This document shows positions 51,666 through 60,312 of a DNA stretch of 64,000 bases, one piece after another. Where the stretch lies: positions 1 through 64,000 of the forward strand of contig NZ_FOOH01000011.1 in NCBI RefSeq assembly GCF_900113135.1, given 5' to 3'. Position numbers and translations under genes: made by a program. Origin of the DNA: Salegentibacter agarivorans. GTDB lineage: Bacteria > Bacteroidota > Bacteroidia > Flavobacteriales > Flavobacteriaceae. Positions within the stretch are counted from its first letter, which is position 1; every line of letters begins with the position of its first letter. The notes under the pieces are model-generated. The model ran no database searches and had not been told where the DNA came from. It saw only the letters and a list, made by a program, of their open reading frames with translations.

Positions 51666-52762
51666 ATTAATTCAAATAGTTTACCGGGTAAGGGGCGTAC
51701 CACGCCTTTTAATTCCATATTAATTAAAATACCCGCAGTTTTATATGAGGGAAAGTTACAGTTTAGTGCAATGCTATCTAACTGAGCTTTCCCTTCTTTT
51801 TGTAAAAATGCAAATACGCTATTTTCTTCATCATCCATGTCTACAAAAAGCTGTTTTTGAACGGCTTTTGTCTCTTTCTCTGGTTGCCAGTTTAAGAGAT
51901 AAACCAAATCTGCCGCAGAATTTAATAACTGCGCTCTTTGGGATTTTATTAAATTATTGCAGCCTTTACTCAATTTATCTGAAGGTCTTCCCGGCACCGC
52001 GAAAACTTCCCGGTTATAAGAATTCGCAATATCTGCAGTAACCAGTGAGCCACCTTTTTCGGCACTTTCTATAACCACGGTTGCTTCGCTTAAACCTGCG
52101 ATTATTCTGTTTCGCTTTAAGAAATTATTCCTGTCGAAGTTATCACTACTCCAAAAATCGGTAAAAAAACCGCCGTTTTCTTCTACCGAAGCTACATATT
52201 TATGATGCACTCTAGGGTAAATCTGATCAAACTCATGCGCCAAACAACCAATTGTTTGTAAATTATTAGCAATGGCTGCCTTTTGGGCGGCAATATCCAC
52301 TCCATAAGCAAAACCCGAAACGATTACCGGGTTTAACGGACTAATTCTTCGATGAATTTTTCACAAAATGCGATCCCGCTTTGTGTAATCTTACGGGTTC
52401 CCACCACACTAATTATTCTTTGATTCTTTAAGTTGATATTTCCACGTTGGAACAACAATAACGGGCCGTCTATACAATGTTTTAATTTTTCAGGATAGTT
52501 TTCATCCTTAAAATAAAGCGTTTCAATATTGTTCTTTTCAATAAAATTTAGCTCCTGCTCTGCTGCCTTTAGGTGAGAAGCATCAAAAAAATCTTTTAAG
52601 CGAGAAACTCCAATTCCGTCAATTTTAAGTAAAGTTTGTTTCTTTTGCTCTAACACATTTTTTTGCCGATCCAAAATGCCTGATTAATTTTTTCGAAAGG
52701 GTATCTCCCAGATTTTTAATGTGTTGTAACGCCAAGACATACTGTAATTCTTCAGTAGACAT
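51662..52762 (-). pseudogene. dprA: DNA-processing protein DprA with two frameshifts
   Basis: DprA loads RecA on incoming single strands in natural transformation. From the ATG at 52762 the first piece runs MSTEELQYVLALQHIKNLGD to HFGSAKK. At the A7 run (plus-strand T7 at 52658-52664) the frame changes; with A6 it would read SAKNVLEQKKQTLLKIDGIG without break. The second piece carries the Rossmann start IISVVGTRKITQSG and ends at a stop at 52333. The third piece begins in another frame with LNPVIVSGFAYGVDIAAQ and continues with FLKRNRIIAGLSEATVVIES and GGSLVTA to 51662; a single missing T joins them. All parts of DprA are present but in three frames. Confidence 0.85.
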
Positions 52763-52847
52763 AATTCTATTTTCATTAAAATTACAGAAAAAAAGGTTTG
52801 TTAATAAAATTTCTTTGGGTAACTTTAGGAGGTTCAAAATAACACCT

Positions 52848-52855
52848 TATTTTTG
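52848..52855 (+). promoter_or_regulatory. -7 element of the HU/SPOR gene
   Basis: TATTTTTG ends five bases before the ATG at 52861, so the transcript would begin at or near the start codon (leaderless mRNA). The string CACCTTATTTTTGC recurs before the thioesterase gene. Confidence 0.55.
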
Positions 52856-52860
52856 CGGCA

Positions 52861-53790
52861 ATGAAGATAGCTAACTACATCCAGGATTTACTTTATCGTT
52901 ACGAATGCGTAATATTACCCGGTTTCGGGGCTTTCCTTTCCCAAAAAGAGCCGGCTTATATAGACAAAAAAAGTGAGGTATTACATCCACCCAAGAAGGT
53001 AGTTTCCTTTAATTCGCAATTAAAAAAGAACGATGGGCTTTTAGCAAATTATATTGCTGCCACACAAAATGTATCTTATTCCACTGCGGTTAATAAGATT
53101 ACTGAATTTGTGGGTAAACTGGAAGAATCTTTTAAGGAAGACGGAAAGGTTGAACTGGAAAATATTGGCCGTTTTTATTATGCCGAAGAAAAACTTCAAT
53201 TTGAACCTGTTGAAAAGGTAAATTACCTAACCGATTCTTTTGGCCTGGAAAACGTAAAAGCATCTGCGATTAGTCGGGAAGTTTATAAAAAGCAAGTTGA
53301 AGAACTTGAAGAAAAAGCTCCAATACATTTCACTCCGGAAAGAAGAAAATCACCTGCTTATCTTAAGTATGCTGCTATTGGTCTTATTGCCCTGGGAATT
53401 TCAGGCTTTGCGGGTTTAAATATATATAGCAGCCAGGTTTCTAAACACAATATTGCCGAGCAACAACAAGCGCAAGAACAACTCCAGGAGCAAATTCAGC
53501 AGGCAACTTTTATAATTGATAATCCATTACCGGCAGTTACTTTTAACGTAGCCAAACAAACCGGAAATTACCATATTGTAGCAGGAGCATTTCGTGTAGA
53601 AGAAAACGCAAAAACAAAGGTTGCAGAACTTAGAAAAGAAGGCTTTAAAGCGCATCTTCTTGGCGAAAACAAATATGGCCTTCACCAGGTTGTTTATGCC
53701 AGTCACGAAAAAAGACGTGATGCCATAAATATGCTACGCAAGGTAAAATCTTCTAACGAAGGTGCGTGGTTATTGGTGCAGGAACTTTAA
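52861..53790 (+). CDS. HU-like/SPOR domain membrane protein
   Basis: A cell-envelope protein joining a cytoplasmic HU-CCDC81-type domain pair (about residues 1-125, beginning MKIANYIQDLLYRYECVILPGFGAF) to a membrane helix (about 170-190), a Gln-rich linker, and a C-terminal SPOR domain at about 235-309 (YHIVAGAFRVEENAKTKVAEL). SPOR domains bind denuded septal peptidoglycan. The protein could therefore link cytoplasmic nucleic acid or protein to the division site. It has 309 residues. Confidence 0.88.
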   Translation: MKIANYIQDLLYRYECVILPGFGAFLSQKEPAYIDKKSEVLHPPKKVVSFNSQLKKNDGLLANYIAATQNVSYSTAVNKITEFVGKLEESFKEDGKVELENIGRFYYAEEKLQFEPVEKVNYLTDSFGLENVKASAISREVYKKQVEELEEKAPIHFTPERRKSPAYLKYAAIGLIALGISGFAGLNIYSSQVSKHNIAEQQQAQEQLQEQIQQATFIIDNPLPAVTFNVAKQTGNYHIVAGAFRVEENAKTKVAELRKEGFKAHLLGENKYGLHQVVYASHEKRRDAINMLRKVKSSNEGAWLLVQEL

Positions 53791-53824
53791 TAGTTCTTTA
53801 AGCGGTAAATTGCGCAAAGCACCT

Positions 53825-53832
53825 TATTTTTG
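53825..53832 (+). promoter_or_regulatory. -7 element of the thioesterase gene
   Basis: TATTTTTG fits TAnnTTTG. It contains the TTG codon at 53830 that opens the longest frame, so that start is rejected in favour of the ATG at 53848. Confidence 0.55.
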
Positions 53833-53847
53833 CCCAAAATTGGCAAA

Positions 53848-54360
53848 ATGCAGGCAAAACACCCAAAGGAATCCAGAACTACTTTAACAGATTTAGTTTT
53901 ACCCAGTGAAACCAATCCGCTCAATAATTTATTTGGCGGAGAACTCCTTGCGCGAATGGACCGCGCAGCCAGTATTGCTGCCAGAAGACACAGTCGCAGG
54001 ATTGTGGTTACTGCTTCGGTAAATCATGTGGCTTTTAATAAAGCAATTCCGCTAGGAAGTGTAGTTACTGTAGAAGCTGCGGTTTCCCGTGCTTTTAAAT
54101 CGTCTATGGAAATCTTTATCGATGTTTGGGTGGAAGATAGAGAAAGCGGAAACCGTTCTAAAGCCAATGAAGCTATCTATACATTTGTAGCCGTAGATGA
54201 AACGGGTTCTCCTGTTGCAGTGCCGCCTTTAGAGCCTGAAACAGAACTCGAAAAACAACGTTACGCCGCCGCTTTAAGAAGAAAGCAACTTAGCCTTGTT
54301 CTAGCCGGTAAAATGAAGCCAAACGAAGCTACAGAGCTTAAAGCTTTGTTTAAAGACTAA
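53848..54360 (+). CDS. Acyl-CoA thioesterase (hot-dog fold, YciA-like)
   Basis: Hydrolyses acyl-CoA. The hot-dog pattern is seen in NPLNNLFGGELLARMDRAASIAARRHS with the catalytic Asp in RMDRA, then VTASVNHVAFNKAIPLGSVV and a second strand SMEIFIDVWVEDRESG. The C-terminal tail is charged. The length from the ATG is 170 residues. Confidence 0.9.
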   Translation: MQAKHPKESRTTLTDLVLPSETNPLNNLFGGELLARMDRAASIAARRHSRRIVVTASVNHVAFNKAIPLGSVVTVEAAVSRAFKSSMEIFIDVWVEDRESGNRSKANEAIYTFVAVDETGSPVAVPPLEPETELEKQRYAAALRRKQLSLVLAGKMKPNEATELKALFKD

Positions 54361-54995
54361 CCGTCTGGGTTCTGTAAATGAAGCCTTACTCCAAAGCCAA
54401 CCAGTAATAAGCTTTGCTTATTGAAATAATCGTTCAGAACTGGCGGGGTATCTATTTCCATTCTGTCCCAGCGCAATGTAGCTTTAATAAAAATCGCGGC
54501 GGTTTTATCTAACCGATATCCTAATTCGCTTCGCAACATTAAACTGTTTCCATCTTCGGTAAAACGAGAATCTGGAGCTCTACTTCCATTTTGTACCCTC
54601 CCAAAACCGGCAAGGCTATGTAAATTCCATTCTTTATTAAAAGCGTGATAATAACCCAAATGAAGGCCAAAATAATGGGAGTTAATTCTATTTATACGCC
54701 CGGTATTGCTTATATTTTCCTCTTTAAGATTTCCGCCCATAAAATTATATTGAGCTCCAATTGTCAAAAATGGAAACACAAACCAGTTAAAATCCAAACC
54801 AAAACCTAATTGGGAATAGTTCTCCCAGCTTGAATTATTTACACTATAACCTCTAAAAAATTCTCCAACAAAAAATACGGTTTCAGGATCTGTAGCTACA
54901 TATTGATTTTTATGAGGTTCAGGAATGGTATCTTGCGCAGTAAGTAACAGCGGAAAAAAGATGGTGATTAGGAAAAGCTTAATAGCTAAACTCAT
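54357..54995 (-). CDS. Outer-membrane beta-barrel protein
   Basis: A 212-residue protein with a signal peptide (LFLITIFFPLLLTAQD) and a series of amphipathic strands with aromatic girdles (FGLDFNWFVFPFLTIGAQYNF, YFGLHLGYYHAFNKEW). It probably forms an 8- to 10-strand barrel in the outer membrane. It overlaps the lipoprotein gene upstream by 17 bases, suggesting joint expression. The substrate is unknown. Confidence 0.7.
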   Translation of the reverse strand: MSLAIKLFLITIFFPLLLTAQDTIPEPHKNQYVATDPETVFFVGEFFRGYSVNNSSWENYSQLGFGLDFNWFVFPFLTIGAQYNFMGGNLKEENISNTGRINRINSHYFGLHLGYYHAFNKEWNLHSLAGFGRVQNGSRAPDSRFTEDGNSLMLRSELGYRLDKTAAIFIKATLRWDRMEIDTPPVLNDYFNKQSLLLVGFGVRLHLQNPDG

Positions 54996-55680
54996 ACACA
55001 GGATTTTCGGGAGTTATTTCAACATTTATAGTATCGTAAACCGCTTCAGCACTAAATTTATAATAAAACTGAAGATCGCTGTCTTCTATAGTTTTAGCTG
55101 AAATTGTCATTTCATCTTCTCCAGGCAATATTCTATTCCAATATTCACTCTCCCCCTGAAACCAGAGGGGATTATCAAATGAATCTTCGTGAAGTTTTCT
55201 ATATATTTCAGTAGAAGAATAAGAAAATTCAAAAAACAAAGTATCGTTTCTGTCCGAAGTATTATTCAGCTTAACCTGAAATTCTTGAATTTTAGGTAAT
55301 TGTATATCTGTCAATTCAAAAGAATTTCCTCTCGAGCCAATAGAATCTAAAAAGTGAATAGTGCTAAATTCTTCCCGGAAATCGTCGTGATTTGGATGGT
55401 TTACACTTACCCCATAAAAACTATTATCGGTATCTAAGCTTACAAAAGAAAATTCCCCGGAAGCATTTGTAGAACTTTCTCCAAGCATTTGGGCCGGCCT
55501 TGCCCATAGCCTATCGTTTTCTGAGCCCGATGCAATTACACTTATATTTTCTATCGGTGTATTTTCAGCATTTAAAATATTTCCCGATATCAGCATTCTC
55601 TTACTGCCAACCACTCCCACGTTATGCCTGACGCAACCGGTAAAAACAATAAATATTAAAAGAAGTAATACTTTTTTCAT
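54979..55680 (-). CDS. Lipoprotein with carboxypeptidase-regulatory-like domain
   Basis: The lipobox FTGC at residues 13-16 is followed by a carboxypeptidase-regulatory-like beta-sandwich at about 30-110 (LISGNILNAENTPIENISVIAS and SSTNASGEFSFVSLD) and a C-terminal beta-rich part. No catalytic motif is seen. It overlaps the barrel gene downstream, and both may form an outer-membrane pair. Confidence 0.75.
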   Translation of the reverse strand: MKKVLLLLIFIVFTGCVRHNVGVVGSKRMLISGNILNAENTPIENISVIASGSENDRLWARPAQMLGESSTNASGEFSFVSLDTDNSFYGVSVNHPNHDDFREEFSTIHFLDSIGSRGNSFELTDIQLPKIQEFQVKLNNTSDRNDTLFFEFSYSSTEIYRKLHEDSFDNPLWFQGESEYWNRILPGEDEMTISAKTIEDSDLQFYYKFSAEAVYDTINVEITPENPVYEFSY

Positions 55681-55743
55681 AATAATGAAGAATGAGCTTC
55701 TCTTTCTAAGATGCAGGAATTATCAAAAGGTTGCGTAAGAAAA

Positions 55744-56967
55744 CTACATTTCCAGAATCCAATCTGCCGGATCCATCTTCTGCATGTTTTTGTAAATCAG
55801 GAAGTGTAAGGTAGTTTTTCCTGAAGTTCGGCTCGTAGCCACGGCGCCCAGTTCCTGCCCGGTATTTACCACGTCTCCTCTTTTCACAAAAACTTTCTCA
55901 AGATTATCGTAAATAGTTATGTAATCTCCATGCCTTACCATAACCGCTTTATTAGCTCCTTTCAACACCTGAACTTCACTCACGGTACCGTTAAAAACAG
56001 CGCGGGCTTTTCCGCCGGGATCAGTATCAATATTTACCCCGTTATTATTAATACTAATGGTTTTTACAACCGGGTGCGGTTGTTTTCCAAAACGGGAGGT
56101 AACAACACCAGACCTTACCGGCCAGGGCAAACGGCCTTTGTTTTTCACAAAATCGGCTGCGAGAGCTTTTGCTTCGGGAGTTAACTCGTAAACATCTCTT
56201 TCAGCAGAACCACTTTCTTCGTTGGATTTTGCAATAGACTCACGAATCATTTTCTCAATTTGCGCGTCTATTCTATTTATTTCCTGCTGTTTCTGTCTTA
56301 TTTGTGCAGCAAATTCCCCTTCTTTACTTCTAATATTCTGCATTAAATCTTGCTGTGCCTTTTTATTTTTTTCCAATTGGGCACGGGTTTGCCTGTTCTC
56401 TGCGATAAGGGCATCTTTAGTTTCTTTTTGGTCGGCTAAATCGGCGTTTAGTTGCTGTAATTCTTCTGTACGCGCCTGTATCTCATCGCCCTGTTGTTTT
56501 CTGTAGTTTGTATATTGCTTCATATATTGCAGGCGTTTATAGGCCTGCAAAAAATTTTCTGAAGAAAGCAAAAACATAATTCTACTTTGGGTAGATTTAC
56601 TTTTGTAAGATTTCTCAATCATACGGGCATAATCTTCCTTAAGCTGTTCTAATTCTTGCCTAAGACGGGAAATTTTATTTGTATTTGCACTAATTTGATT
56701 AGTAAGAAGGTTTGCTTGCTGGTTGGTTACTTTTATTAAATTCTCTGTGCTTCTAATTTGTTGATCCAGGTCTTCTACCTGGCTTAAAACTGAACGCTCT
56801 TTTTGTTTATTACTGCTTCGTAATTCGTTTATACGCGTAATTTCATTTCTAAGCTCTATCCGTTTTTTTTCCAGCGCCTCCCGGGTAGTTTGAGCTGATA
56901 GATTTCCAGCAGAAAGCAGTAAAAATATTAAGCAAAATAAGATGTTAGAAAATTTCTTAAGCTTCAT
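55744..56967 (-). CDS. EnvC/M23 family amidase activator
   Basis: A periplasmic protein with signal peptide (to about residue 25), long coiled coils (26-250) and a C-terminal LytM domain (285-407). The usual zinc ligands are altered: NNNGVNID stands where HxGxD is expected, and TLHF lacks the first His of HxH. The active site is therefore degenerate, as in EnvC and NlpD, which activate amidases rather than cut peptidoglycan. The start overlaps the stop of the DUF4292 gene by one base (TAATG). Confidence 0.88.
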   Translation of the reverse strand: MKLKKFSNILFCLIFLLLSAGNLSAQTTREALEKKRIELRNEITRINELRSSNKQKERSVLSQVEDLDQQIRSTENLIKVTNQQANLLTNQISANTNKISRLRQELEQLKEDYARMIEKSYKSKSTQSRIMFLLSSENFLQAYKRLQYMKQYTNYRKQQGDEIQARTEELQQLNADLADQKETKDALIAENRQTRAQLEKNKKAQQDLMQNIRSKEGEFAAQIRQKQQEINRIDAQIEKMIRESIAKSNEESGSAERDVYELTPEAKALAADFVKNKGRLPWPVRSGVVTSRFGKQPHPVVKTISINNNGVNIDTDPGGKARAVFNGTVSEVQVLKGANKAVMVRHGDYITIYDNLEKVFVKRGDVVNTGQELGAVATSRTSGKTTLHFLIYKNMQKMDPADWILEM

Positions 56968-57737
56968 TATAGACTAATTTCTTCATAACCCGACGGAATA
57001 TCAAACGGAAAACTCAATTCTCCGCGATCAAATTCAAGAGAGCGGTATGTGAGTTCTATCCTGGTGCTGCTTCCAGCTTCATTAGCAATAATATTAATTT
57101 CTTCCGGAAAAATTTTTCCTTCTACTTCCTGAAAATCTGAATAAGTTACCGTTACACTTTTATTCTCCTGGGTTTGCGCCAGTTGCTGGGCAGCGGTTTT
57201 AAAATTTTTGGGATTCAACAGGAACATTTTCTTTATTAATCCTTCTTCAGCAGGCATAAATTGAAAGCCTTTGGCGGTTTGAGAGAATTCAAATTCTTCT
57301 TCCCTAAGATCGTAAATTGCCTGCCCTATTAGCAAATTTTGAAGTTTTTGAAAATCTAAAGGTGTCCCTAACAAATCACTTAGCAATCTAAAATCACCAT
57401 CAAAATAAGTTTGACTCACTTTTTCGTAATAGCTTACTCGCGAAGGGGTAATGTAGGCTTTTGCCACCGGGAATCCCAGCACTGAAGCACTCATCCAAAT
57501 CGCCTTATCTTTTTCCATTCTAAAACTAAGATTTACCGATTGGGTGCGTTCTTCGCTTTGATAAACCGTTCTTAATTTTCCGCTAAGAGTTTTAAAATCG
57601 GTTTCAGAATTATAATGACTTTCTATAATATTAGCGGCTTCGGCATTTTTAGTAGCAATCCCTTTTACTCCTTTTCGGCTTCCGCAGGAAACAACAAAAA
57701 GGCTTAACAATACCAATCCTAAAATCTTTCTATACAT
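56967..57737 (-). CDS. DUF4292 lipoprotein
   Basis: The lipobox FVVSC is followed by GSRKG. The mature part is beta-rich (KTLSGKLRTVYQSEERTQSVNLSFRMEKDKAIWMSASVLG) with the shell-like fold of LolA/LolB-type proteins, which carry lipoproteins or lipids. It has 256 residues. It lies between a TPR gene and EnvC without gaps. Confidence 0.82.
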   Translation of the reverse strand: MYRKILGLVLLSLFVVSCGSRKGVKGIATKNAEAANIIESHYNSETDFKTLSGKLRTVYQSEERTQSVNLSFRMEKDKAIWMSASVLGFPVAKAYITPSRVSYYEKVSQTYFDGDFRLLSDLLGTPLDFQKLQNLLIGQAIYDLREEEFEFSQTAKGFQFMPAEEGLIKKMFLLNPKNFKTAAQQLAQTQENKSVTVTYSDFQEVEGKIFPEEINIIANEAGSSTRIELTYRSLEFDRGELSFPFDIPSGYEEISL

Positions 57738-59114
57738 CTATTCAATTTCTTTAATTAATGCTTCGGCCTTCTTCAAAAATTCAACCGATTTTTCTTCTTC
57801 TCCCAGTGCTTCATGTGATCTGCTTAATTGGGTATAGAAGTCTACCTGCATTTTGGGACTATCTATTAAATAATCCAGGCCAAATGTAAGTATTTCTATG
57901 GCTTCCCGATATTCTTCCAGTTGATTTAAAGCAATTCCCTGTAATAAAAACAAAACAGGCTGTGCGGGAAATACTTCTAGCATTTCCTTACTCAAATCCC
58001 GGGCCTCTTTATACTTTTCTAACTCTATTTGCAATAAAATAGTATTCTTAACTAACTGAAAATCTTCGGTACTTTCTGCCAGCCCGGCTTCAAAAAAATT
58101 AAGCGCCTCTTCAATTTCACCTCTATTTAAATAATATTGCCCCAATTGGCCATAGAGTTTTGGAGCATTCTCACGTTCACTAAGCATTTTGCTTACCTCC
58201 ATTAATTCCTCTTCAAATTCTGGATTATTATCTACAAAAAGCAGAAAATCATTTAGTACTTTAAATTTAGATTCGGGATCTATTTCTTCACTTTCAAAGA
58301 CAATTTTCATTGAATTTACAGCGTCTTCTGGTTCTTGCCTTTCCAGGTGAAATTTATAAAGTGCCAAATGTACAAGGCTTGATCCAGGATTTGCAGCTAA
58401 TAATTCCTGTGCAGTATTGTAAGCTTCTTCATTTTCCCCTAAATCGCTGTAGATATAAATGAGGTTGAGATAATTCTGTTCGTTTTCAGGATTATTTCTA
58501 ATACTTTCTTCCAGATTTTCTATTTGTGCCGCGGTATCACCGGTGCGGGCAAAAATTTGTGTTCGTAATTTATTCCGGTAAGTGCTGGGGCCTTCCTGTT
58601 GGTCTAGTTCATCTATAGTTTGCAATGCCTCGTCATACTGCTGATTCAGTAAATAAATATTGGCAAGCTTTTCTTTATAATCATCGTCAAACTTTTGAAG
58701 TTTTACCAGGGTTTCTATAGCAGCATTATATTGCTGCGCCCGGGTGTAGCTTTTATAAAGTTCATTTAAAACATCTTCTCTTTCTGGGGCTAACTGATGG
58801 GCTTTTTCAAGGTTTGCAATCGCCTTATCATAATTCTCTAATTCATTATAATTTCTGGCCATTTCAAAATACACCACCGGATTACCAGGTTCTAACTTTT
58901 GGCATTCTTCTAATGCAAGTATAGCTTTTTCGTAATTTTCAATGCCTTTCTGTTTTAAGGCTTCAAAGAATTGCTCCTGAAATTCGTCGGTTACATTTCC
59001 AAGATCATCCTGATTTAGATCTTCAAGCACCACTTCTTTTTCCTGGGCAGAACTTTGTTGAAAGGAAAACAAGGCTCCTGAAAGCATAGCAATAATGAAG
59101 AAGTACTTTTTCAT
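57738..59114 (-). CDS. Periplasmic TPR-repeat protein
   Basis: A signal peptide (to SSAQ at about residue 23) precedes about ten tetratricopeptide repeats (for example GNPVVYFEMARNYNELENYDKA). It serves as a scaffold for envelope proteins. It abuts the DUF4292 gene. The repeat number fits the 458 residues. Confidence 0.85.
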   Translation of the reverse strand: MKKYFFIIAMLSGALFSFQQSSAQEKEVVLEDLNQDDLGNVTDEFQEQFFEALKQKGIENYEKAILALEECQKLEPGNPVVYFEMARNYNELENYDKAIANLEKAHQLAPEREDVLNELYKSYTRAQQYNAAIETLVKLQKFDDDYKEKLANIYLLNQQYDEALQTIDELDQQEGPSTYRNKLRTQIFARTGDTAAQIENLEESIRNNPENEQNYLNLIYIYSDLGENEEAYNTAQELLAANPGSSLVHLALYKFHLERQEPEDAVNSMKIVFESEEIDPESKFKVLNDFLLFVDNNPEFEEELMEVSKMLSERENAPKLYGQLGQYYLNRGEIEEALNFFEAGLAESTEDFQLVKNTILLQIELEKYKEARDLSKEMLEVFPAQPVLFLLQGIALNQLEEYREAIEILTFGLDYLIDSPKMQVDFYTQLSRSHEALGEEEKSVEFLKKAEALIKEIE

Positions 59115-59142
59115 AAATAATTTTCAGGATAAAATTGAAGTA

Positions 59143-59206
59143 AAGAGGTTGTTTGAAGCTGAAACCAGTTCAGCCTGACGAAACCGCATTTTTCAAACAA
59201 CCTCTT
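59143..59206 (-). terminator. Hairpin with REP-like right end in its loop
   Basis: A 15-bp perfect stem (59143-59157 with 59192-59206) lies after the nucleotidyltransferase gene. The loop contains 59156-59180, the right end of the REP-like element found at 10950. The T tail on the minus strand is short (TTTACTTC). Confidence 0.6.
59156..59180. repeat. REP-like dispersed element, partial copy 3
   Basis: The 25 bases GAAGCTGAAACC...CTGACG match the right third of copies 1 and 2 with two changes. The left part is missing. Confidence 0.65.
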
Positions 59207-59214
59207 CAATAAGC

Positions 59215-60231
59215 TTATTCTAAAGTTGAATAATCGCCAATGCTAATTTGGGTAAAGTTCCCGTCAAATTTCGCAAAATTACCTATCATCGCATTATCCA
59301 GTTTTGCATTTCTCACTTCAGCAAAAGTTTGAATTAAGCTATTCTTTACTTCAGCATCAGTAATTTTAGTTCCGTCGCCTACTGAAACATTCGGGCCAAT
59401 TTTAGCATTTACCAGCTCTACATTTTCGCCAATATAACAAGGCTCAGTAATTTCAGAATTAGTGATCTTTACAGAATCTGAAATCAGTTTTTCACCATCT
59501 TGGTGAAGGAAATTCAGCATTCTGCCATTGGTTTCCACTGTTACATTTTTGTTTCCGCAATCCATCCATTCATCTACGGTTCCGGTCTTAAAGATCCTGT
59601 CTTCAGCCATCATTTTCTTAATACCATCATTAATCTGGTATTCGCCACCGTGCATCAGGTTTTCATCAAGCACTTCTTCCAGCTTTTCTTTTAAAACCGC
59701 GATATCTTTAAAATAGTAAATACCAATAACCGCCTGGTCACTTACGAATTCTTTTGGCTTTTCAACCAATTCTATAATCTCGTTCTTTTCATTAAGGTTT
59801 ACCACCCCAAAAGCTTCGGGATTCCCTACTTTTTTAGTCCAGATCACCGCATCTGCATCTTTGTCAAGTTTAAAATCAGCTTTTATTAAGGTGTCAGCAT
59901 AAGCTACAACTGCGGGACCAGAAAGGGATTCCTTGGCGCTCATAATAGCGTGACCGGTCCCTAAAGGTTGATCCTGACGGTAAATAGAAGCTTTTGCATT
60001 TAAACCCTTTGCCAGTCCTTCTAAACTTTCTACGATATCATCTCCGAAAAATGCAGGATCACCCAAAATAAAAGCAATCTCGTCTATAGGTTGGTCAAGA
60101 ACCTTTGCAATATCTTCTACCAGACGATGCACGATTGGCTTTCCAGCTACGGGAATTAAAGGTTTTGGTACTGTTAACGTATGAGGACGAAGTCGTGAAC
60201 CACGACCCGCCATAGGAACTATAATCTTCAT
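59215..60231 (-). CDS. Sugar-phosphate nucleotidyltransferase
   Basis: Activates a sugar phosphate as an NDP-sugar. The N-terminal nucleotide-binding signature GRGSRLRPHTLTVPKPLIP is followed by PLGTGHAI and the C-terminal left-handed beta-helix repeats (ENVELVNAKIGPNVSVGDGTKI). It has 338 residues. It lies between dut and the TPR gene and may feed the surface polysaccharide made by the flippase upstream. Confidence 0.9.
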   Translation of the reverse strand: MKIIVPMAGRGSRLRPHTLTVPKPLIPVAGKPIVHRLVEDIAKVLDQPIDEIAFILGDPAFFGDDIVESLEGLAKGLNAKASIYRQDQPLGTGHAIMSAKESLSGPAVVAYADTLIKADFKLDKDADAVIWTKKVGNPEAFGVVNLNEKNEIIELVEKPKEFVSDQAVIGIYYFKDIAVLKEKLEEVLDENLMHGGEYQINDGIKKMMAEDRIFKTGTVDEWMDCGNKNVTVETNGRMLNFLHQDGEKLISDSVKITNSEITEPCYIGENVELVNAKIGPNVSVGDGTKITDAEVKNSLIQTFAEVRNAKLDNAMIGNFAKFDGNFTQISIGDYSTLE

Positions 60232-60244
60232 TTATTTAATATTT

Positions 60245-60268
60245 GTCATTTCCGCGCAGGCGGAAATC
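60245..60268. repeat. Short palindromic repeat, family 2, copy 2
   Basis: It matches 39531-39554 at 23 of 24 bases. It lies just upstream of the nucleotidyltransferase start. Confidence 0.85.
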
Positions 60269-60312
60269 ATTGATTAAAATTAATTTTATATAATATAAGC
60301 TTATTAGATAGC

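Noticed and set aside
53830-53847. TTG start of the thioesterase at 53830
   Set aside because: The codon lies inside the -7 box; the ATG at 53848 fits the family start.
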